64,000 nucleotides of DNA from Noviherbaspirillum autotrophicum (GTDB lineage Bacteria; Pseudomonadota; Gammaproteobacteria; Burkholderiales; Burkholderiaceae_D). The stretch is taken from contig NZ_JWJG01000028.1 in NCBI RefSeq assembly GCF_000818395.1, positions 3,614,303 to 3,678,302 on the forward strand, given 5' to 3'. How positions within the stretch are numbered: the first letter of the stretch is position 1; each line of letters opens with the position of its first letter. The translations under genes and the position numbers were made by a program. Below the pieces are notes generated by a model. That model had not been told where the DNA came from, did not search any database, and saw only the letters and a program-made list of their open reading frames with translations. This document shows positions 18,194-27,644 of the stretch, piece after piece.

Positions 18194-20323
18194 GTGTTCA
18201 ATAAAGTTACCAAGACCTTCCAGTACGGCCAGCATCAAGTCACGTTGGAGACAGGTGAAATTGCTCGCCAGGCTTCCGGTGCCGTGCTCGTATCGATTGA
18301 AGATACCGTGGTGCTGGCGACCGTCGTCGCGAAGAAGGATGTCAAGGCGGGGCAGGATTTTTTCCCACTGACCGTCGATTATGTCGAGAAGAGCTATGCA
18401 GCCGGACGTATTCCGGGTGGCTTCTTCAAGCGTGAAGGCCGTCCATCCGAAAAAGAAACGCTGACCTCGCGCCTGATCGATCGTCCGATTCGCCCGCTGT
18501 TCCCGGAAGGTTACCTGAACGAAGTGCAGGTCATCGTGCATGTCCTGTCCGTCAATCCTGAAATCGATCCGGATATCGCATCGATGATCGGTGCCTCGGC
18601 TGCGATCTGCGTCGCCGGCATCCCGTTCAGCGGCCCGCTCGGCGCGGCACGCGTCGGCTATGTCGACGGACAATACGTGTTGAACCCGACCGCGTCGCAA
18701 TTGGCGAAATCGCAAATGGATCTGGTCGTAGCCGGTACCGAGCAGGCCGTCCTGATGGTGGAATCGGAAGCGAACCAGCTGTCCGAAGAAGTCATGCTTG
18801 GCGCCGTGGTGTACGGACATGAACAGATGAAGGTCGTGATCGACGCGATCCACGAACTCGTGCGCGACGGCGGCAAGCCGGAAGTTGTATGGAATCCGCC
18901 GGCGAAGAACGAAGTGCTGATCGCACGCGTCACCGAACTGGCTGAAGCCAAGCTGCGTGAGGCATATCAGACCAAGGATAAGCAGGCGCGCACGGCCAAG
19001 CTCAATTCCGTGTCCTCCGAGGTGAATGCGGCGCTGGCAGCGGAAGCCGCTGCGGCAGGCGCCGCAGCACCGGATTCGGCCGAAGTCGGCAGCATCCTGT
19101 TCGATCTGGAAGCAAAGATCGTTCGCTCGCAGATCCTCGAAGGCGAGCCGCGTATCGACGGCCGCGACACCCGCACCGTGCGTCCGATTTCGATTCGCTC
19201 CAGCGTATTGCCGCGTACTCATGGCTCGGCGCTGTTCACACGGGGTGAAACCCAGGCGCTGGTGGTAGCAACCCTCGGCACTGCACGCGACGAGCAGAAG
19301 ATCGATGCATTGATGGGCGAGTATTCCGACCGCTTCATGCTTCACTACAACATGCCTCCGTTTGCGACCGGTGAAACTGGCCGTGTAGGCACGCCGAAGC
19401 GCCGCGAAATCGGCCACGGCCGTCTGGCCAAGCGTGCACTGCAGGCTGCACTGCCGGCACCGGAAGAGTTCAGCTATTCGGTGCGTCTGGTCTCGGAAAT
19501 TACCGAGTCAAATGGTTCGTCGTCGATGGCATCGGTGTGCGGCGGCTGCCTGGCGCTGATGGATGCGGGCGTGCCGATGAAGGCGCATGTGGCCGGCATT
19601 GCAATGGGCCTGATCAAGGAGGGCAGCAAGTTCGCCGTACTGACCGATATCCTGGGCGATGAAGATCACTTGGGCGATATGGACTTTAAGGTCGCCGGTA
19701 CCGCTAACGGCATTACAGCTCTGCAGATGGACATCAAGATCCAAGGCATCACCAAGGAAATCATGCAGGTCGCACTGGCGCAAGCCAAGGAAGGTCGCAT
19801 GCACATCCTGGCGAAGATGCAGGAAGCCCTGCCGACCGGGAAGGCAGAACTGTCCGACTTTGCACCGCGCCTGATCACCATTAAGATCAATCCGGAAAAG
19901 ATCCGTGACGTGATCGGCAAGGGTGGCGCGGTCATCCGTGCGCTGACCGAAGAAACCGGCACCCAGATCGACATCAGCGATGAAGGCGTGGTGACGATTG
20001 CGTCGGTTGATGCTGCTGCCGGCCAGGAAGCCAAGCGTCGCATTGAGGAGCTGACCGCCTCCGTCGAAGTAGGCAAGATCTATGACGGTGTCGTGCTCAA
20101 GCTGCTCGATTTCGGCGCGATCGTGCAGGTTCTGCCGGGCCGCGACGGTTTGCTGCACATTAGCCAGATCGCCAACGAGCGTGTGAACGCAGTGGCTGAC
20201 TACCTCAAGGAAGGTCAGCAGGTGCGCGTCAAGGTGCTGGAGACTGATGAGCGCGGCCGTCTGAAACTGTCGATGAAGGCCGCCGCTGCCGAAGAAGGTG
20301 GAGCAGCGCAGCAACAGCAGTAA
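18194..20323 (+). CDS. pnp: Polyribonucleotide nucleotidyltransferase (PNPase)
   Basis: A 709-residue 3'-5' phosphorolytic exoribonuclease, part of the RNA degradosome. Order: first RNase PH domain (about 10-145), helical linker, second RNase PH domain (about 315-545; [42 protein letters not shown] with catalytic Asp residues), KH domain (about 555-615; [16 protein letters not shown]) and S1 domain (about 620-695). Starts at GTG with AAGGA seven bases upstream. The C-terminus ends in a short Gln run. Confidence 0.98.
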   Translation: MFNKVTKTFQYGQHQVTLETGEIARQASGAVLVSIEDTVVLATVVAKKDVKAGQDFFPLTVDYVEKSYAAGRIPGGFFKREGRPSEKETLTSRLIDRPIRPLFPEGYLNEVQVIVHVLSVNPEIDPDIASMIGASAAICVAGIPFSGPLGAARVGYVDGQYVLNPTASQLAKSQMDLVVAGTEQAVLMVESEANQLSEEVMLGAVVYGHEQMKVVIDAIHELVRDGGKPEVVWNPPAKNEVLIARVTELAEAKLREAYQTKDKQARTAKLNSVSSEVNAALAAEAAAAGAAAPDSAEVGSILFDLEAKIVRSQILEGEPRIDGRDTRTVRPISIRSSVLPRTHGSALFTRGETQALVVATLGTARDEQKIDALMGEYSDRFMLHYNMPPFATGETGRVGTPKRREIGHGRLAKRALQAALPAPEEFSYSVRLVSEITESNGSSSMASVCGGCLALMDAGVPMKAHVAGIAMGLIKEGSKFAVLTDILGDEDHLGDMDFKVAGTANGITALQMDIKIQGITKEIMQVALAQAKEGRMHILAKMQEALPTGKAELSDFAPRLITIKINPEKIRDVIGKGGAVIRALTEETGTQIDISDEGVVTIASVDAAAGQEAKRRIEELTASVEVGKIYDGVVLKLLDFGAIVQVLPGRDGLLHISQIANERVNAVADYLKEGQQVRVKVLETDERGRLKLSMKAAAAEEGGAAQQQQ

Positions 20324-20363
20324 GAAGAAATGGGTGGCGATTGCTTATGCAGTCGTTATCAAT

Positions 20364-20401
20364 GAAAACCGCCCATAGCGATCGCTTGGGCGGTTTTTTT
20401 A
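20364..20401 (+). terminator. Terminator after pnp
   Basis: AAAACCGCCCA and TGGGCGGTTTT pair around an 11-base loop and are followed by a long T-tract. Confidence 0.92.
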
Positions 20402-20446
20402 TTGTACAGGGCTGGAATGCAACGCGGAACGTATTGAGGCGTGACG

Positions 20447-23305
20447 TCAGCTGTAGTACGTGGTTTCGCCATCCTTCAAGTGTGCCATCAACTGCTGCTT
20501 GAACATGTCCAGTTTTTCCACGCCGTATTCCAGGTGCGGCGAAAAGAATTCGTACGCATTTTTCCCGCGATCCTTTGCGCGGTACATCGCGCTATCGGCG
20601 TTTTTCAATAGCGTAAGTTCATCTCCGCCATCATCAGGAAAAATGCTGATCCCGATGCTCACGCTTAGCTGGCAGTCTCGGTCGCCGACACGCACCGGGC
20701 GTAACGCTGCATCCAACAGCTTTTGGGCGACATCTGCGGCATAACGGCCGTCGCTGAGCTCCTCGATCAAGATATAGAATTCATCGCCACCCATGCGGGC
20801 GATCTTGTCGGTATGACGAAGGCAGTTACGCAGGCGTTTGGCAATTTCGCGCAACACCTGGTCGCCAGCATCATGGCCCAGCGTGTCATTGATTTCCTTG
20901 AACTTGTCGAGGTCGAGGAAAAAGACAGCAAATTTTTTTCCGTGCCGCTTTGCATTGCGTAGTGCCAGATCGAGGTATTCCTTGAATAGAAATCGGTTTG
21001 GCAGCGATGTCAGTCCGTCATAGTGGGCGAGATAACGAATTTTTTCTTCCGATGCGCGGCCCTCGATGGCAATGCCGGCAAGATTGGTGCAAATGCTAAA
21101 GAGCTGCAGATCTCTTGCGGATGGCGCGGCCGGCTCCATGAAATAAAGGGCAAAGGTGCCGAGAATTTTCTTGTTCTTGCCGAAAATCGGCCAGGAGGTG
21201 CACGCCCTGAGCCCATGTGCGAGCGCAAGATCGCGGCGCGACGTCCAGAGCGGGTCGGTTGCTATATCAGTAACGATCACGGGCTGTGCCCGATAAACAG
21301 CCGTTCCGCATGAGCAATTGTCTGGCCGGACCTCGCTGTCGCCGAGCCGTGCAAGATATGTGTGCGGCAGGCTTGGAGCGATTCGATCGGTCAGCGCCGA
21401 GCCATCGCTGTTGAGCTGCATGATTGAACACAGACCATGGTCCGACTGGCTTTCGACGAATCGCGCGATTTCCATCAGAATTTCAGGCAGTGCAACTCCG
21501 GTTGCAACCATATTCAAAATGCGATTCTGGCCCAGTTGCAGCGACTCGGTTCGCTTGCGTTCGGTAATGTCGCGCACAACCACCTGTATTGCTGGTTCAT
21601 CGTTGTACATCAGATGGGTCGCTGCAATCTCCGCATTGAATCTGCTTCCATCTGTGCGCAGCCAGATTTGTTCGATGAATGGCGTGGCGGGAAGGGCCAT
21701 TGGCTCCGTCAGTGCCTTTTCCTGAAACAGGGCGTGATGATCGGGGTGAATGAAGTCAAAGATGCTGCGCCCAAGCAGTTGTGTTGTGTCCGCTGCTCCC
21801 AGCAGGCGGCCGCCTGCTTGATTGAGAAGAGCCAGCTTGCCCTTCCGGTACACGAAAATCGCCTCTGGGGAAAGCTCCACCAGCTGGCGATAACGCATGG
21901 CGCTGTCTTTTAGAATCGCCTGGCTTTGCTTGAGCTCCGAAATGTCGCGAATAAACGCGGTAAAGACGGGCTTGTTGGCGATGCTAAGCGGGACGACTGC
22001 GAGCTCGACCGGAAAAATTGTGCCGTCGGAACGCATCGCTGTCAGCTCGATGCGTCGGTTGAGCATGGTGCCCTTGCCAGTCGCGAGAAAGCGCTCGACG
22101 CCTTGCTGATGGCGTTCGCGCCACTCTTTCGGGACCACGGTGTCAACCAGCTTCTTCCCGAGCACCTGTTCACGGCGATAACCGAAGGTCCGCTCGGCGG
22201 CTTCATTGAAACTGATAATCTCGCCCTTGTGATTAATTGAGATGATGCAATCGAGAGCGGCGGTCAGGATCGCGCTCTTGAAGCGCTCGCTATCCACCAG
22301 CGCCGCTTCGATCGCCTTTCGTTGTGCTTCGCGTTCGTAGTTTTCGATCGCAAACGAAATATCGAGAGCCATTTCCTGCAGCAGTTCGATCAACTGCTCA
22401 TCGAAAAAATCTTTTTCTGCCGAATACAAATTCAATGCGCCAAGCGGCTCGCCGCCGATGCAGAAAGGGAAGCTGGCGAGTGATTGAAATCCTGCCTGAT
22501 CGGGCACTTCCGGACAGTGATTCAATTTGGGGGAGCTGTAAAGGTCGTTACAGATATTCGGTCGATTCTCCCTGATTGCCGTACTGATTACGCCGCTCCT
22601 CCCCGGCGTCGTTTCGTCAATCGGAATTGCAATGCGCTGGAGCATGTCGAAACCCTTGCCATAGGCTGCGACGCTGACAACCTGCCTGTTGCTATGATCG
22701 ATCAGGCCGATCCACGCTAAGTGGAAGCGCCCATGTTCGACGGCGATACGGCAAATTTCACGGAACAATGCGTCTCGATCGCCAATGCGGACGATCGCCT
22801 GGTTGGTCTGGCTGAGCGTGGCATACAGATCGCGCAGGCGGGAGATTTTTCGTTCGCTTTGCTTGCGTTCATCGATATCTGAAAAGGTGCCTACCATGCG
22901 GATGGCCCGTCCATTGCGGTCACGCGCAACGACCTTGCCACTGATGCTTACCCAACGCCAAGCGCGTTGGGCATCCCGCAAGCGCAGTTCCGCCTTGTAG
23001 ATGGAACTGTCCGTGCCGGCTGCCCCCTTGAGAACATCGTGCAGATGGCGACGAAAATTTTCCTTGTCGTCGTTATGGATGATCGCTGGCAGCGCGCTGG
23101 AGTGCCATGTCTTCTGCCGCTCAAGCAGCGAGTCCGTAAACCCGCCCGTCGGCTCGCTACTGAAAAAAAGCTTGTCGTCAGGAATGTGCCAATCAAATGC
23201 AATCTGGCGCGAACTTTCGAGAGCAAGAATAAGCCGTTCATTAATTGCCGATAAATGCATTTTCAAATGCTTTCCTATTGGCCTTGAGACAATTGCGCGC
23301 CGCAT
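20447..23305 (-). CDS. Multi-sensor diguanylate cyclase (PAS-GAF-PAS-PAS-GAF-GGDEF)
   Basis: A 952-residue soluble signalling protein without membrane segments. Order: PAS (about 20-135, with PAC end RNGRAIRMVGTFSDIDERK), GAF (about 150-310), PAS (about 335-455), PAS (about 460-580), GAF (about 590-750), GGDEF (about 780-940). The active-site loop GGDEF is intact at 839-843, and an RxxD inhibitory site (RHTD) sits five residues before it, so it should make cyclic di-GMP with product inhibition. There is no EAL domain. Two starts are plausible: 23305 (GAGG upstream) and 23260 (AGGAAAG upstream). A 16-bp palindrome lies 25 bp upstream. Confidence 0.9.
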   Translation of the reverse strand: MRRAIVSRPIGKHLKMHLSAINERLILALESSRQIAFDWHIPDDKLFFSSEPTGGFTDSLLERQKTWHSSALPAIIHNDDKENFRRHLHDVLKGAAGTDSSIYKAELRLRDAQRAWRWVSISGKVVARDRNGRAIRMVGTFSDIDERKQSERKISRLRDLYATLSQTNQAIVRIGDRDALFREICRIAVEHGRFHLAWIGLIDHSNRQVVSVAAYGKGFDMLQRIAIPIDETTPGRSGVISTAIRENRPNICNDLYSSPKLNHCPEVPDQAGFQSLASFPFCIGGEPLGALNLYSAEKDFFDEQLIELLQEMALDISFAIENYEREAQRKAIEAALVDSERFKSAILTAALDCIISINHKGEIISFNEAAERTFGYRREQVLGKKLVDTVVPKEWRERHQQGVERFLATGKGTMLNRRIELTAMRSDGTIFPVELAVVPLSIANKPVFTAFIRDISELKQSQAILKDSAMRYRQLVELSPEAIFVYRKGKLALLNQAGGRLLGAADTTQLLGRSIFDFIHPDHHALFQEKALTEPMALPATPFIEQIWLRTDGSRFNAEIAATHLMYNDEPAIQVVVRDITERKRTESLQLGQNRILNMVATGVALPEILMEIARFVESQSDHGLCSIMQLNSDGSALTDRIAPSLPHTYLARLGDSEVRPDNCSCGTAVYRAQPVIVTDIATDPLWTSRRDLALAHGLRACTSWPIFGKNKKILGTFALYFMEPAAPSARDLQLFSICTNLAGIAIEGRASEEKIRYLAHYDGLTSLPNRFLFKEYLDLALRNAKRHGKKFAVFFLDLDKFKEINDTLGHDAGDQVLREIAKRLRNCLRHTDKIARMGGDEFYILIEELSDGRYAADVAQKLLDAALRPVRVGDRDCQLSVSIGISIFPDDGGDELTLLKNADSAMYRAKDRGKNAYEFFSPHLEYGVEKLDMFKQQLMAHLKDGETTYYS

Positions 23306-23329
23306 GACGGTACCTCGACATGAGTTTGT

Positions 23330-23345
23330 ATTTCCAATTGGAAAT
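23330..23345. repeat. Perfect 16-bp palindrome upstream of the diguanylate cyclase gene
   Basis: ATTTCCAATTGGAAAT is a perfect inverted repeat in an AT-rich divergent region. Its size and place suit a dimeric repressor or activator site. Three further CAATTG cores lie within about 200 bp. Confidence 0.5.
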
Positions 23346-23580
23346 GAAACTTGTCAATTTGGTTCCCGCTTTTTTGTAACAATTGAAACAACTCCAGCGC
23401 GGAAAAGAAGGCATTGGTTGACCTGTTTTAAATGCCCCTTCGCTATTTTTGCCGATACTGAAGTAACAATGTTGCGATGCATCAATTGTTGTCCATCGGA
23501 ATTGTCATGCCCCTGCGTCCAGCTGTAGCGGGAGTGTACGTGGCGTACAATGCTCTTTTTGTTCCTCGCACAACGACGAC

Positions 23581-24561
23581 ATGAAAGCCATCGAGATTAC
23601 CCGGCCGGGACCTCCGGACGTTTTGCAGCTTTGTGACAAGCCCCTACCCACATTGAACCCAGGCGAGGTGATGATCAAGGTGCATGCGGCAGGTATTAAC
23701 CGGCCGGACGTGCTTCAACGCCTGGGGCATTACCCGGTGCCTCCTGGAGCCTCCGAGTTGCCGGGACTCGAAGTCGCTGGTGAAATCACAGATGGCGACT
23801 TGAATGGCAGCGGATTCAAGAGGGGCGACATGGTTTGCGCCTTGGTGCAGGGCGGGGGCTATGCAGAATATTGTGCAGCACCAGTACGCCAATGTTTGCC
23901 GATCCCGAAAGGGTTGAGCGTTAACGAAGCAGCGTCATTGCCTGAAACGTTTTTCACTGTATGGAGCAACGTATTCGACCGCGCCCGTCTTGCCGGTAAT
24001 GAAACCTTGCTGGTGCAGGGAGGCACTTCCGGCATTGGTGTGACGGCGATTCAGATGGCGACTGCACTCGGCCATCGTGTATTTGCAACTGCTGGTACGG
24101 ATGAGAAATGCAGGGCCTGCGAATCGTTTGGTGCTGTGCGCGGCATTAACTATCGCAGCGAGGACTTCGTCGAAGTCGTAAAGGCCCAGACCGAAGGGAA
24201 GGGCGTCGATGTCATTCTTGATATGGTCGCGGGTGCTTATGTGCTGCGTGAAGTTGACTGCCTTGCTGATGATGGGCGCCTTTCGATCATTGCGCTGCTG
24301 GGCGGTGCGAAGGCAACAATCGATGTGGGGCAAGTGCTGCGGCGCCGTCTTACGATCACCGGTTCAACGTTGAGACCGCGCCCGGTCGAATTCAAGGCAG
24401 CGATTGCGCGGCGCTTGCATGAGCATGTCTGGCCGCTGCTTGAAAGCGGTAAAATCAAGCCGGTTCTGCACAGTGTCTTTCCGCTTGCCGACGCAGCGCA
24501 GGCCCATGCATTGATGGAGTCAGGTACGCATATCGGCAAAATCGTCCTGACAGTGGGTTGA
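23581..24561 (+). CDS. NAD(P)H quinone oxidoreductase, PIG3/QOR type
   Basis: A 326-residue medium-chain dehydrogenase of the zinc-free quinone oxidoreductase group (PIG3-like). The N-terminal GroES-like domain starts MKAIEITRPGPPDVL and contains AAGINRPDVLQRLGHYP. The nucleotide-binding motif is VQGGTSGIGVTAIQMA near 143-158. No structural-zinc cysteines are seen. The family reduces quinones with NADPH. This gene commonly lies just before tpiA-secG in Burkholderiales. Its exact substrate is not predictable. Confidence 0.9.
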   Translation: MKAIEITRPGPPDVLQLCDKPLPTLNPGEVMIKVHAAGINRPDVLQRLGHYPVPPGASELPGLEVAGEITDGDLNGSGFKRGDMVCALVQGGGYAEYCAAPVRQCLPIPKGLSVNEAASLPETFFTVWSNVFDRARLAGNETLLVQGGTSGIGVTAIQMATALGHRVFATAGTDEKCRACESFGAVRGINYRSEDFVEVVKAQTEGKGVDVILDMVAGAYVLREVDCLADDGRLSIIALLGGAKATIDVGQVLRRRLTITGSTLRPRPVEFKAAIARRLHEHVWPLLESGKIKPVLHSVFPLADAAQAHALMESGTHIGKIVLTVG

Positions 24562-24655
24562 TCGCTTTGCCGCGCATGCGAACGTGAGGTAGCGATATAT
24601 TCCGTGGCGCACGGAACATGTCGGGGCGCGTGCAGTCCAATTCCTTCTTTATGGT

Positions 24656-24685
24656 TTGACCATGCATGCTGCGCCGCGCTAGAAT
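24656..24685 (+). promoter_or_regulatory. Promoter of tpiA-secG
   Basis: TTGACC (24656-24661), 18-bp spacer, TAGAAT (24680-24685): close to sigma-70 consensus. The expected start is near 24692, giving an untranslated leader of about 20 bases before tpiA. Confidence 0.75.
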
Positions 24686-24712
24686 CAAGGGTTATTGCAA
24701 TTTTGGATCCCT

Positions 24713-25459
24713 ATGCGCCGCAAACTCATCGCCGGTAACTGGAAAATGAATGGCAGCCTCGCTGCCAATGCAGTTCTATTAAATGGAATCAAAGGCGAGC
24801 TCGGACAGCCGACATGTACGGTTACGGTTTGCGTACCGGCTCCCTATCTTGCACAATGCCGCGCGGAGCTTGCTGGAAGCCCGGTTGCCTGGGGCGGGCA
24901 AGACGTTTCAATCCATGATTCCGGGGCCTATACGGGTGAGATTTCAGGAGGCATGCTCGCGGATTTTGGGGCGCGCTATGTCATTGTCGGTCATTCCGAA
25001 CGTCGCACATATCACGGTGAGACTAACGAGCTAGTCGCGCAAAAAGCCCTCTGCGCTCTTAGGGCGGGTTTGGTGCCAATCGTATGCGTCGGTGAATCGC
25101 TCGCCGAGCGCGAATCCAACCAGACTGCAGCGGTCGTTGGGGCGCAAATTGATGCCGTATTAACGCGGCTCGATCCGAAAGATCTTGCAAAGACCGTGAT
25201 CGCGTACGAGCCGGTGTGGGCAATTGGCACTGGCAAGACGGCTACCCCGCAGATGGCCCAAGATGTTCATGCAATGTTGCGTGCCAAGCTTGCAGAAAAG
25301 AGTGCCGAGGCTGCAGAGCTTGTTCAGATCCTGTACGGTGGCAGCATGAAGCCGGATAACGCCAAGGAATTGCTGGCAATGCCAGATATCGACGGTGGCC
25401 TGATCGGCGGCGCGTCGCTTAAGGCGGCGGATTTCCTGGCAATCGTCAGGGCTGCATGA
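24713..25459 (+). CDS. tpiA: Triosephosphate isomerase
   Basis: A 248-residue glycolytic TIM-barrel enzyme interconverting dihydroxyacetone phosphate and glyceraldehyde 3-phosphate. Substrate-binding NWKMN is at residues 8-12, electrophilic His in VGHSERR, catalytic Glu in [16 protein letters not shown], and the phosphate-binding end [10 protein letters not shown]. The frame is open from 24695, but homologues start at [13 protein letters not shown], hence 24713. Followed by secG after 50 bp. Confidence 0.97.
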   Translation: MRRKLIAGNWKMNGSLAANAVLLNGIKGELGQPTCTVTVCVPAPYLAQCRAELAGSPVAWGGQDVSIHDSGAYTGEISGGMLADFGARYVIVGHSERRTYHGETNELVAQKALCALRAGLVPIVCVGESLAERESNQTAAVVGAQIDAVLTRLDPKDLAKTVIAYEPVWAIGTGKTATPQMAQDVHAMLRAKLAEKSAEAAELVQILYGGSMKPDNAKELLAMPDIDGGLIGGASLKAADFLAIVRAA

Positions 25460-25509
25460 AGTGTGCGTAACGAGCGCCCAAAGAATTAACTTTTGATTGG
25501 AAATTATCA

Positions 25510-25911
25510 ATGAACGCTTTGTTCACATTTGTCGTCGTGATTCAGGTGTTGTCCGCGCTAGCAATTATCGGACTTGTGTTGCTGCAGCATGGCAAAGGGG
25601 CTGACATGGGGGCAGCATTTGGCTCTGGTGCGTCGGGTAGCCTTTTCGGCGCAAGCGGATCGTCGAACTTTCTCTCCAAGTCGACGGCAGTTGCTGCAAC
25701 CATTTTCTTTGTTGCGACCTTGGCACTGTCTTTTCTCGGTAATAAGCGTACTGTCGCCGGGGGTGGTGTAATGGAGAGTTTGCCCGTGCCCTCTGCGCCG
25801 GCCTCTGGTGCTCCTGCCAACGGTTCTGCCAATGCGCCGCAAGGGGCTGTGGCCCCGGCGCCGACTGCGCCAGCTAATAATGCGGGACAGGCAAATCAAA
25901 TTCCCAAATAA
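25510..25911 (+). CDS. secG: Protein translocase subunit SecG
   Basis: A 133-residue inner-membrane protein of the SecYEG channel. Two membrane helices (about 3-23 and 54-72) flank the conserved cytoplasmic loop with LLQHGKGADMGAAFGSGAS. The C-terminal 45 residues are low-complexity Ala/Pro/Asn. It follows tpiA and precedes tRNA-Leu and nuo, the usual proteobacterial order. Confidence 0.95.
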   Translation: MNALFTFVVVIQVLSALAIIGLVLLQHGKGADMGAAFGSGASGSLFGASGSSNFLSKSTAVAATIFFVATLALSFLGNKRTVAGGGVMESLPVPSAPASGAPANGSANAPQGAVAPAPTAPANNAGQANQIPK

Positions 25912-25967
25912 TATTGGCGTCGCTAGCGCAAAAATTGCTTTTCGTTTTGATCTTGAGCAATTGTGCG

Positions 25968-25997
25968 TTGAACAAAGTAGTCAAAGCAGGGTAAAAT
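25968..25997 (+). promoter_or_regulatory. Promoter of tRNA-Leu
   Basis: TTGAAC (25968-25973), 18-bp spacer, TAAAAT (25992-25997), about 12 bp before the mature tRNA 5' end. Confidence 0.7.
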
Positions 25998-26008
25998 AGC
26001 AGTCTTTA

Positions 26009-26093
26009 GCCGACGTGGTGAAATTGGTAGACACGCTATCTTGAGGGGGTAGTGGCGCAAGCTGTGCGAGTTCGAGTCTCGCCGTCGGCACCA
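26009..26093 (+). tRNA. tRNA-Leu (anticodon GAG)
   Basis: An 85-nt cloverleaf with acceptor GCCGACG/CGTCGGC, an encoded 3' CCA, anticodon stem CTATC/GGTAG around loop TTGAGGG (anticodon GAG), a long variable arm (class II) and T-loop TTCGAGT. It reads CUC and CUU. Confidence 0.96.
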
Positions 26094-26100
26094 AAAATAT

Positions 26101-26135
26101 AAGGCCAGCAAGGGTGCTCCCGAGCTGGCTTTTTA
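26101..26135 (+). terminator. Terminator after tRNA-Leu
   Basis: GCCAGC (26104-26109) pairs with GCTGGC (26124-26129), followed by TTTTT. It lies only 55 bp before nuoA, so the nuo promoter must be in that short gap or nuo depends partly on read-through. Confidence 0.75.
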
Positions 26136-26189
26136 TCGAGGAAATTTGGTTTTGTAATTCCTTTAACTGGCCAACATCCGTCTTTCATC

Positions 26190-26549
26190 GTGAACCTCGA
26201 AAACTACTTCCCCATTCTTCTCTTTATCCTTGTTGGTATCGGTGTCGGCGTGTTGCCGCAGGTGCTTGGCCGGGTGATTGCGCCGCACAAGCCGGATGCT
26301 GAAAAGCTTTCTCCGTACGAGTGCGGCTTTGAGGCGTTTGAAGATGCGCGCATGAAGTTTGATGTGCGCTACTACCTGATTGCCATCCTGTTTATTTTGT
26401 TCGATCTGGAAACCGCCTTTTTCTTCCCGTGGGGCGTTGCAATGCGCGACCTCGGTTGGCAGGGCTTTGTCACGATGATGGTGTTCATCGCTGAATTCGT
26501 TGTCGGGTTCTGGTACATCTGGAAGCGCGGCGCCCTGGATTGGGAGTAA
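26190..26549 (+). CDS. nuoA: NADH-quinone oxidoreductase subunit A
   Basis: A 119-residue membrane subunit of complex I with three helices (about 7-27, 60-82, 88-110) and the conserved loop [15 protein letters not shown] around Cys residue 47. It helps form the quinone-site interface with NuoH and NuoJ. It starts at a GTG ([12 protein letters not shown], as in homologues) without a clear Shine-Dalgarno sequence. First gene of nuoA-N. Confidence 0.96.
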   Translation: MNLENYFPILLFILVGIGVGVLPQVLGRVIAPHKPDAEKLSPYECGFEAFEDARMKFDVRYYLIAILFILFDLETAFFFPWGVAMRDLGWQGFVTMMVFIAEFVVGFWYIWKRGALDWE

Positions 26550-26552
26550 GTC

Positions 26553-27029
26553 ATGTCTATTGAAGGTGTTTTGAACGAAGGTTTCGTCACCACGACGGCT
26601 GATAAGCTGATCAACTGGACTCGCACCGGTTCGATGTGGCCAATGACGTTTGGTTTGGCATGCTGTGCGGTCGAGATGATGCATGCCGGTGCGTCGCGTT
26701 ATGACCTCGATCGTTTCGGTGTGGTGTTTCGTCCGTCGCCGCGTCAGTCGGACGTTATGATTGTTGCCGGCACCTTGTGCAACAAGATGGCGCCTGCATT
26801 GCGCAAGGTGTATGACCAGATGGCCGAGCCACGCTGGGTGATCTCGATGGGTACCTGTGCCAACGGTGGCGGTTATTACCACTATTCGTATTCGGTGGTG
26901 CGTGGCTGTGATCGTATCGTGCCGGTGGATGTGTACGTGCCGGGTTGTCCTCCGACTGCGGAAGCTCTGCTGTACGGCATTATGCAGTTGCAGAACAAGA
27001 TCAAGCGCACCAACACGATCGCGCGCTAA
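26553..27029 (+). CDS. nuoB: NADH-quinone oxidoreductase subunit B
   Basis: A 158-residue peripheral subunit carrying the terminal [4Fe-4S] cluster N2 that reduces ubiquinone. The ligands are the adjacent cysteines in [10 protein letters not shown], one in [16 protein letters not shown] and one in [11 protein letters not shown]. Starts 3 bp after nuoA. Confidence 0.98.
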   Translation: MSIEGVLNEGFVTTTADKLINWTRTGSMWPMTFGLACCAVEMMHAGASRYDLDRFGVVFRPSPRQSDVMIVAGTLCNKMAPALRKVYDQMAEPRWVISMGTCANGGGYYHYSYSVVRGCDRIVPVDVYVPGCPPTAEALLYGIMQLQNKIKRTNTIAR

Positions 27030-27047
27030 GACAGGGCGCCAAAAAAT

Positions 27048-27644
27048 ATGACGACGAAAATTGAAACACTCGAAGCGGCCCTGCGTAATGCGCTTGGCAG
27101 CCAGATCCGGAGCCTGACTGTCGCGTTGGGCGAAGTGACGGTAGTGATCGGTGCTTCCGAATATCTGTCGGCAATGCGCGTGCTGCGCGATCATGCTGAT
27201 CTGCGTTTCGAAGAATTGATCGATCTGTGCGGTGTCGACTACTCGACATACGCCGACGGTACCTGGGAAGGCCCGCGATTCGCTGCGGTTTCCCATCTGT
27301 TGTCGGTTGCGCATAACTGGCGACTGCGTGTGCGCGTGTTTGCGCCGGACGACGAACTTCCGGTGGTGCCTTCGGTCGTGGATATCTGGCCTTCCGTCAA
27401 CTGGTATGAGCGCGAAGCGTTCGACCTGTTCGGCATCCTGTTCGAAGGTCACAACGACCTGCGTCGCATCCTCACCGACTACGGCTTTATCGGTCATCCG
27501 TTCCGCAAGGACTTCCCGGTATCGGGCTATGTCGAGATGCGCTACGACCCCGAGCAAAAGCGCGTAATTTACCAACCCGTCACGATTGAGCCGCGTGAAA
27601 TCATTCCGCGTGTGATTCGCGAAGAAAAGTACGGGATGAAATAA
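27048..27644 (+). CDS. nuoC: NADH-quinone oxidoreductase subunit C
   Basis: A 198-residue 30-kDa-type subunit of the connecting module, with the family signature [17 protein letters not shown] and [20 protein letters not shown]. It is a separate protein, not fused to NuoD as in E. coli. It overlaps nuoD by one base (TAATG). Confidence 0.98.
   Translation: MTTKIETLEAALRNALGSQIRSLTVALGEVTVVIGASEYLSAMRVLRDHADLRFEELIDLCGVDYSTYADGTWEGPRFAAVSHLLSVAHNWRLRVRVFAPDDELPVVPSVVDIWPSVNWYEREAFDLFGILFEGHNDLRRILTDYGFIGHPFRKDFPVSGYVEMRYDPEQKRVIYQPVTIEPREIIPRVIREEKYGMK

Noticed and set aside
18116-19417. 433-codon minus-strand frame inside pnp
   Set aside because: Shadow of the pnp coding region; pnp is complete and certain.
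26163-27575. 470-codon minus-strand frame across nuoA-C
   Set aside because: It runs through three well-supported nuo genes; composition rich in His/Arg/Gln is typical of an antisense artefact.
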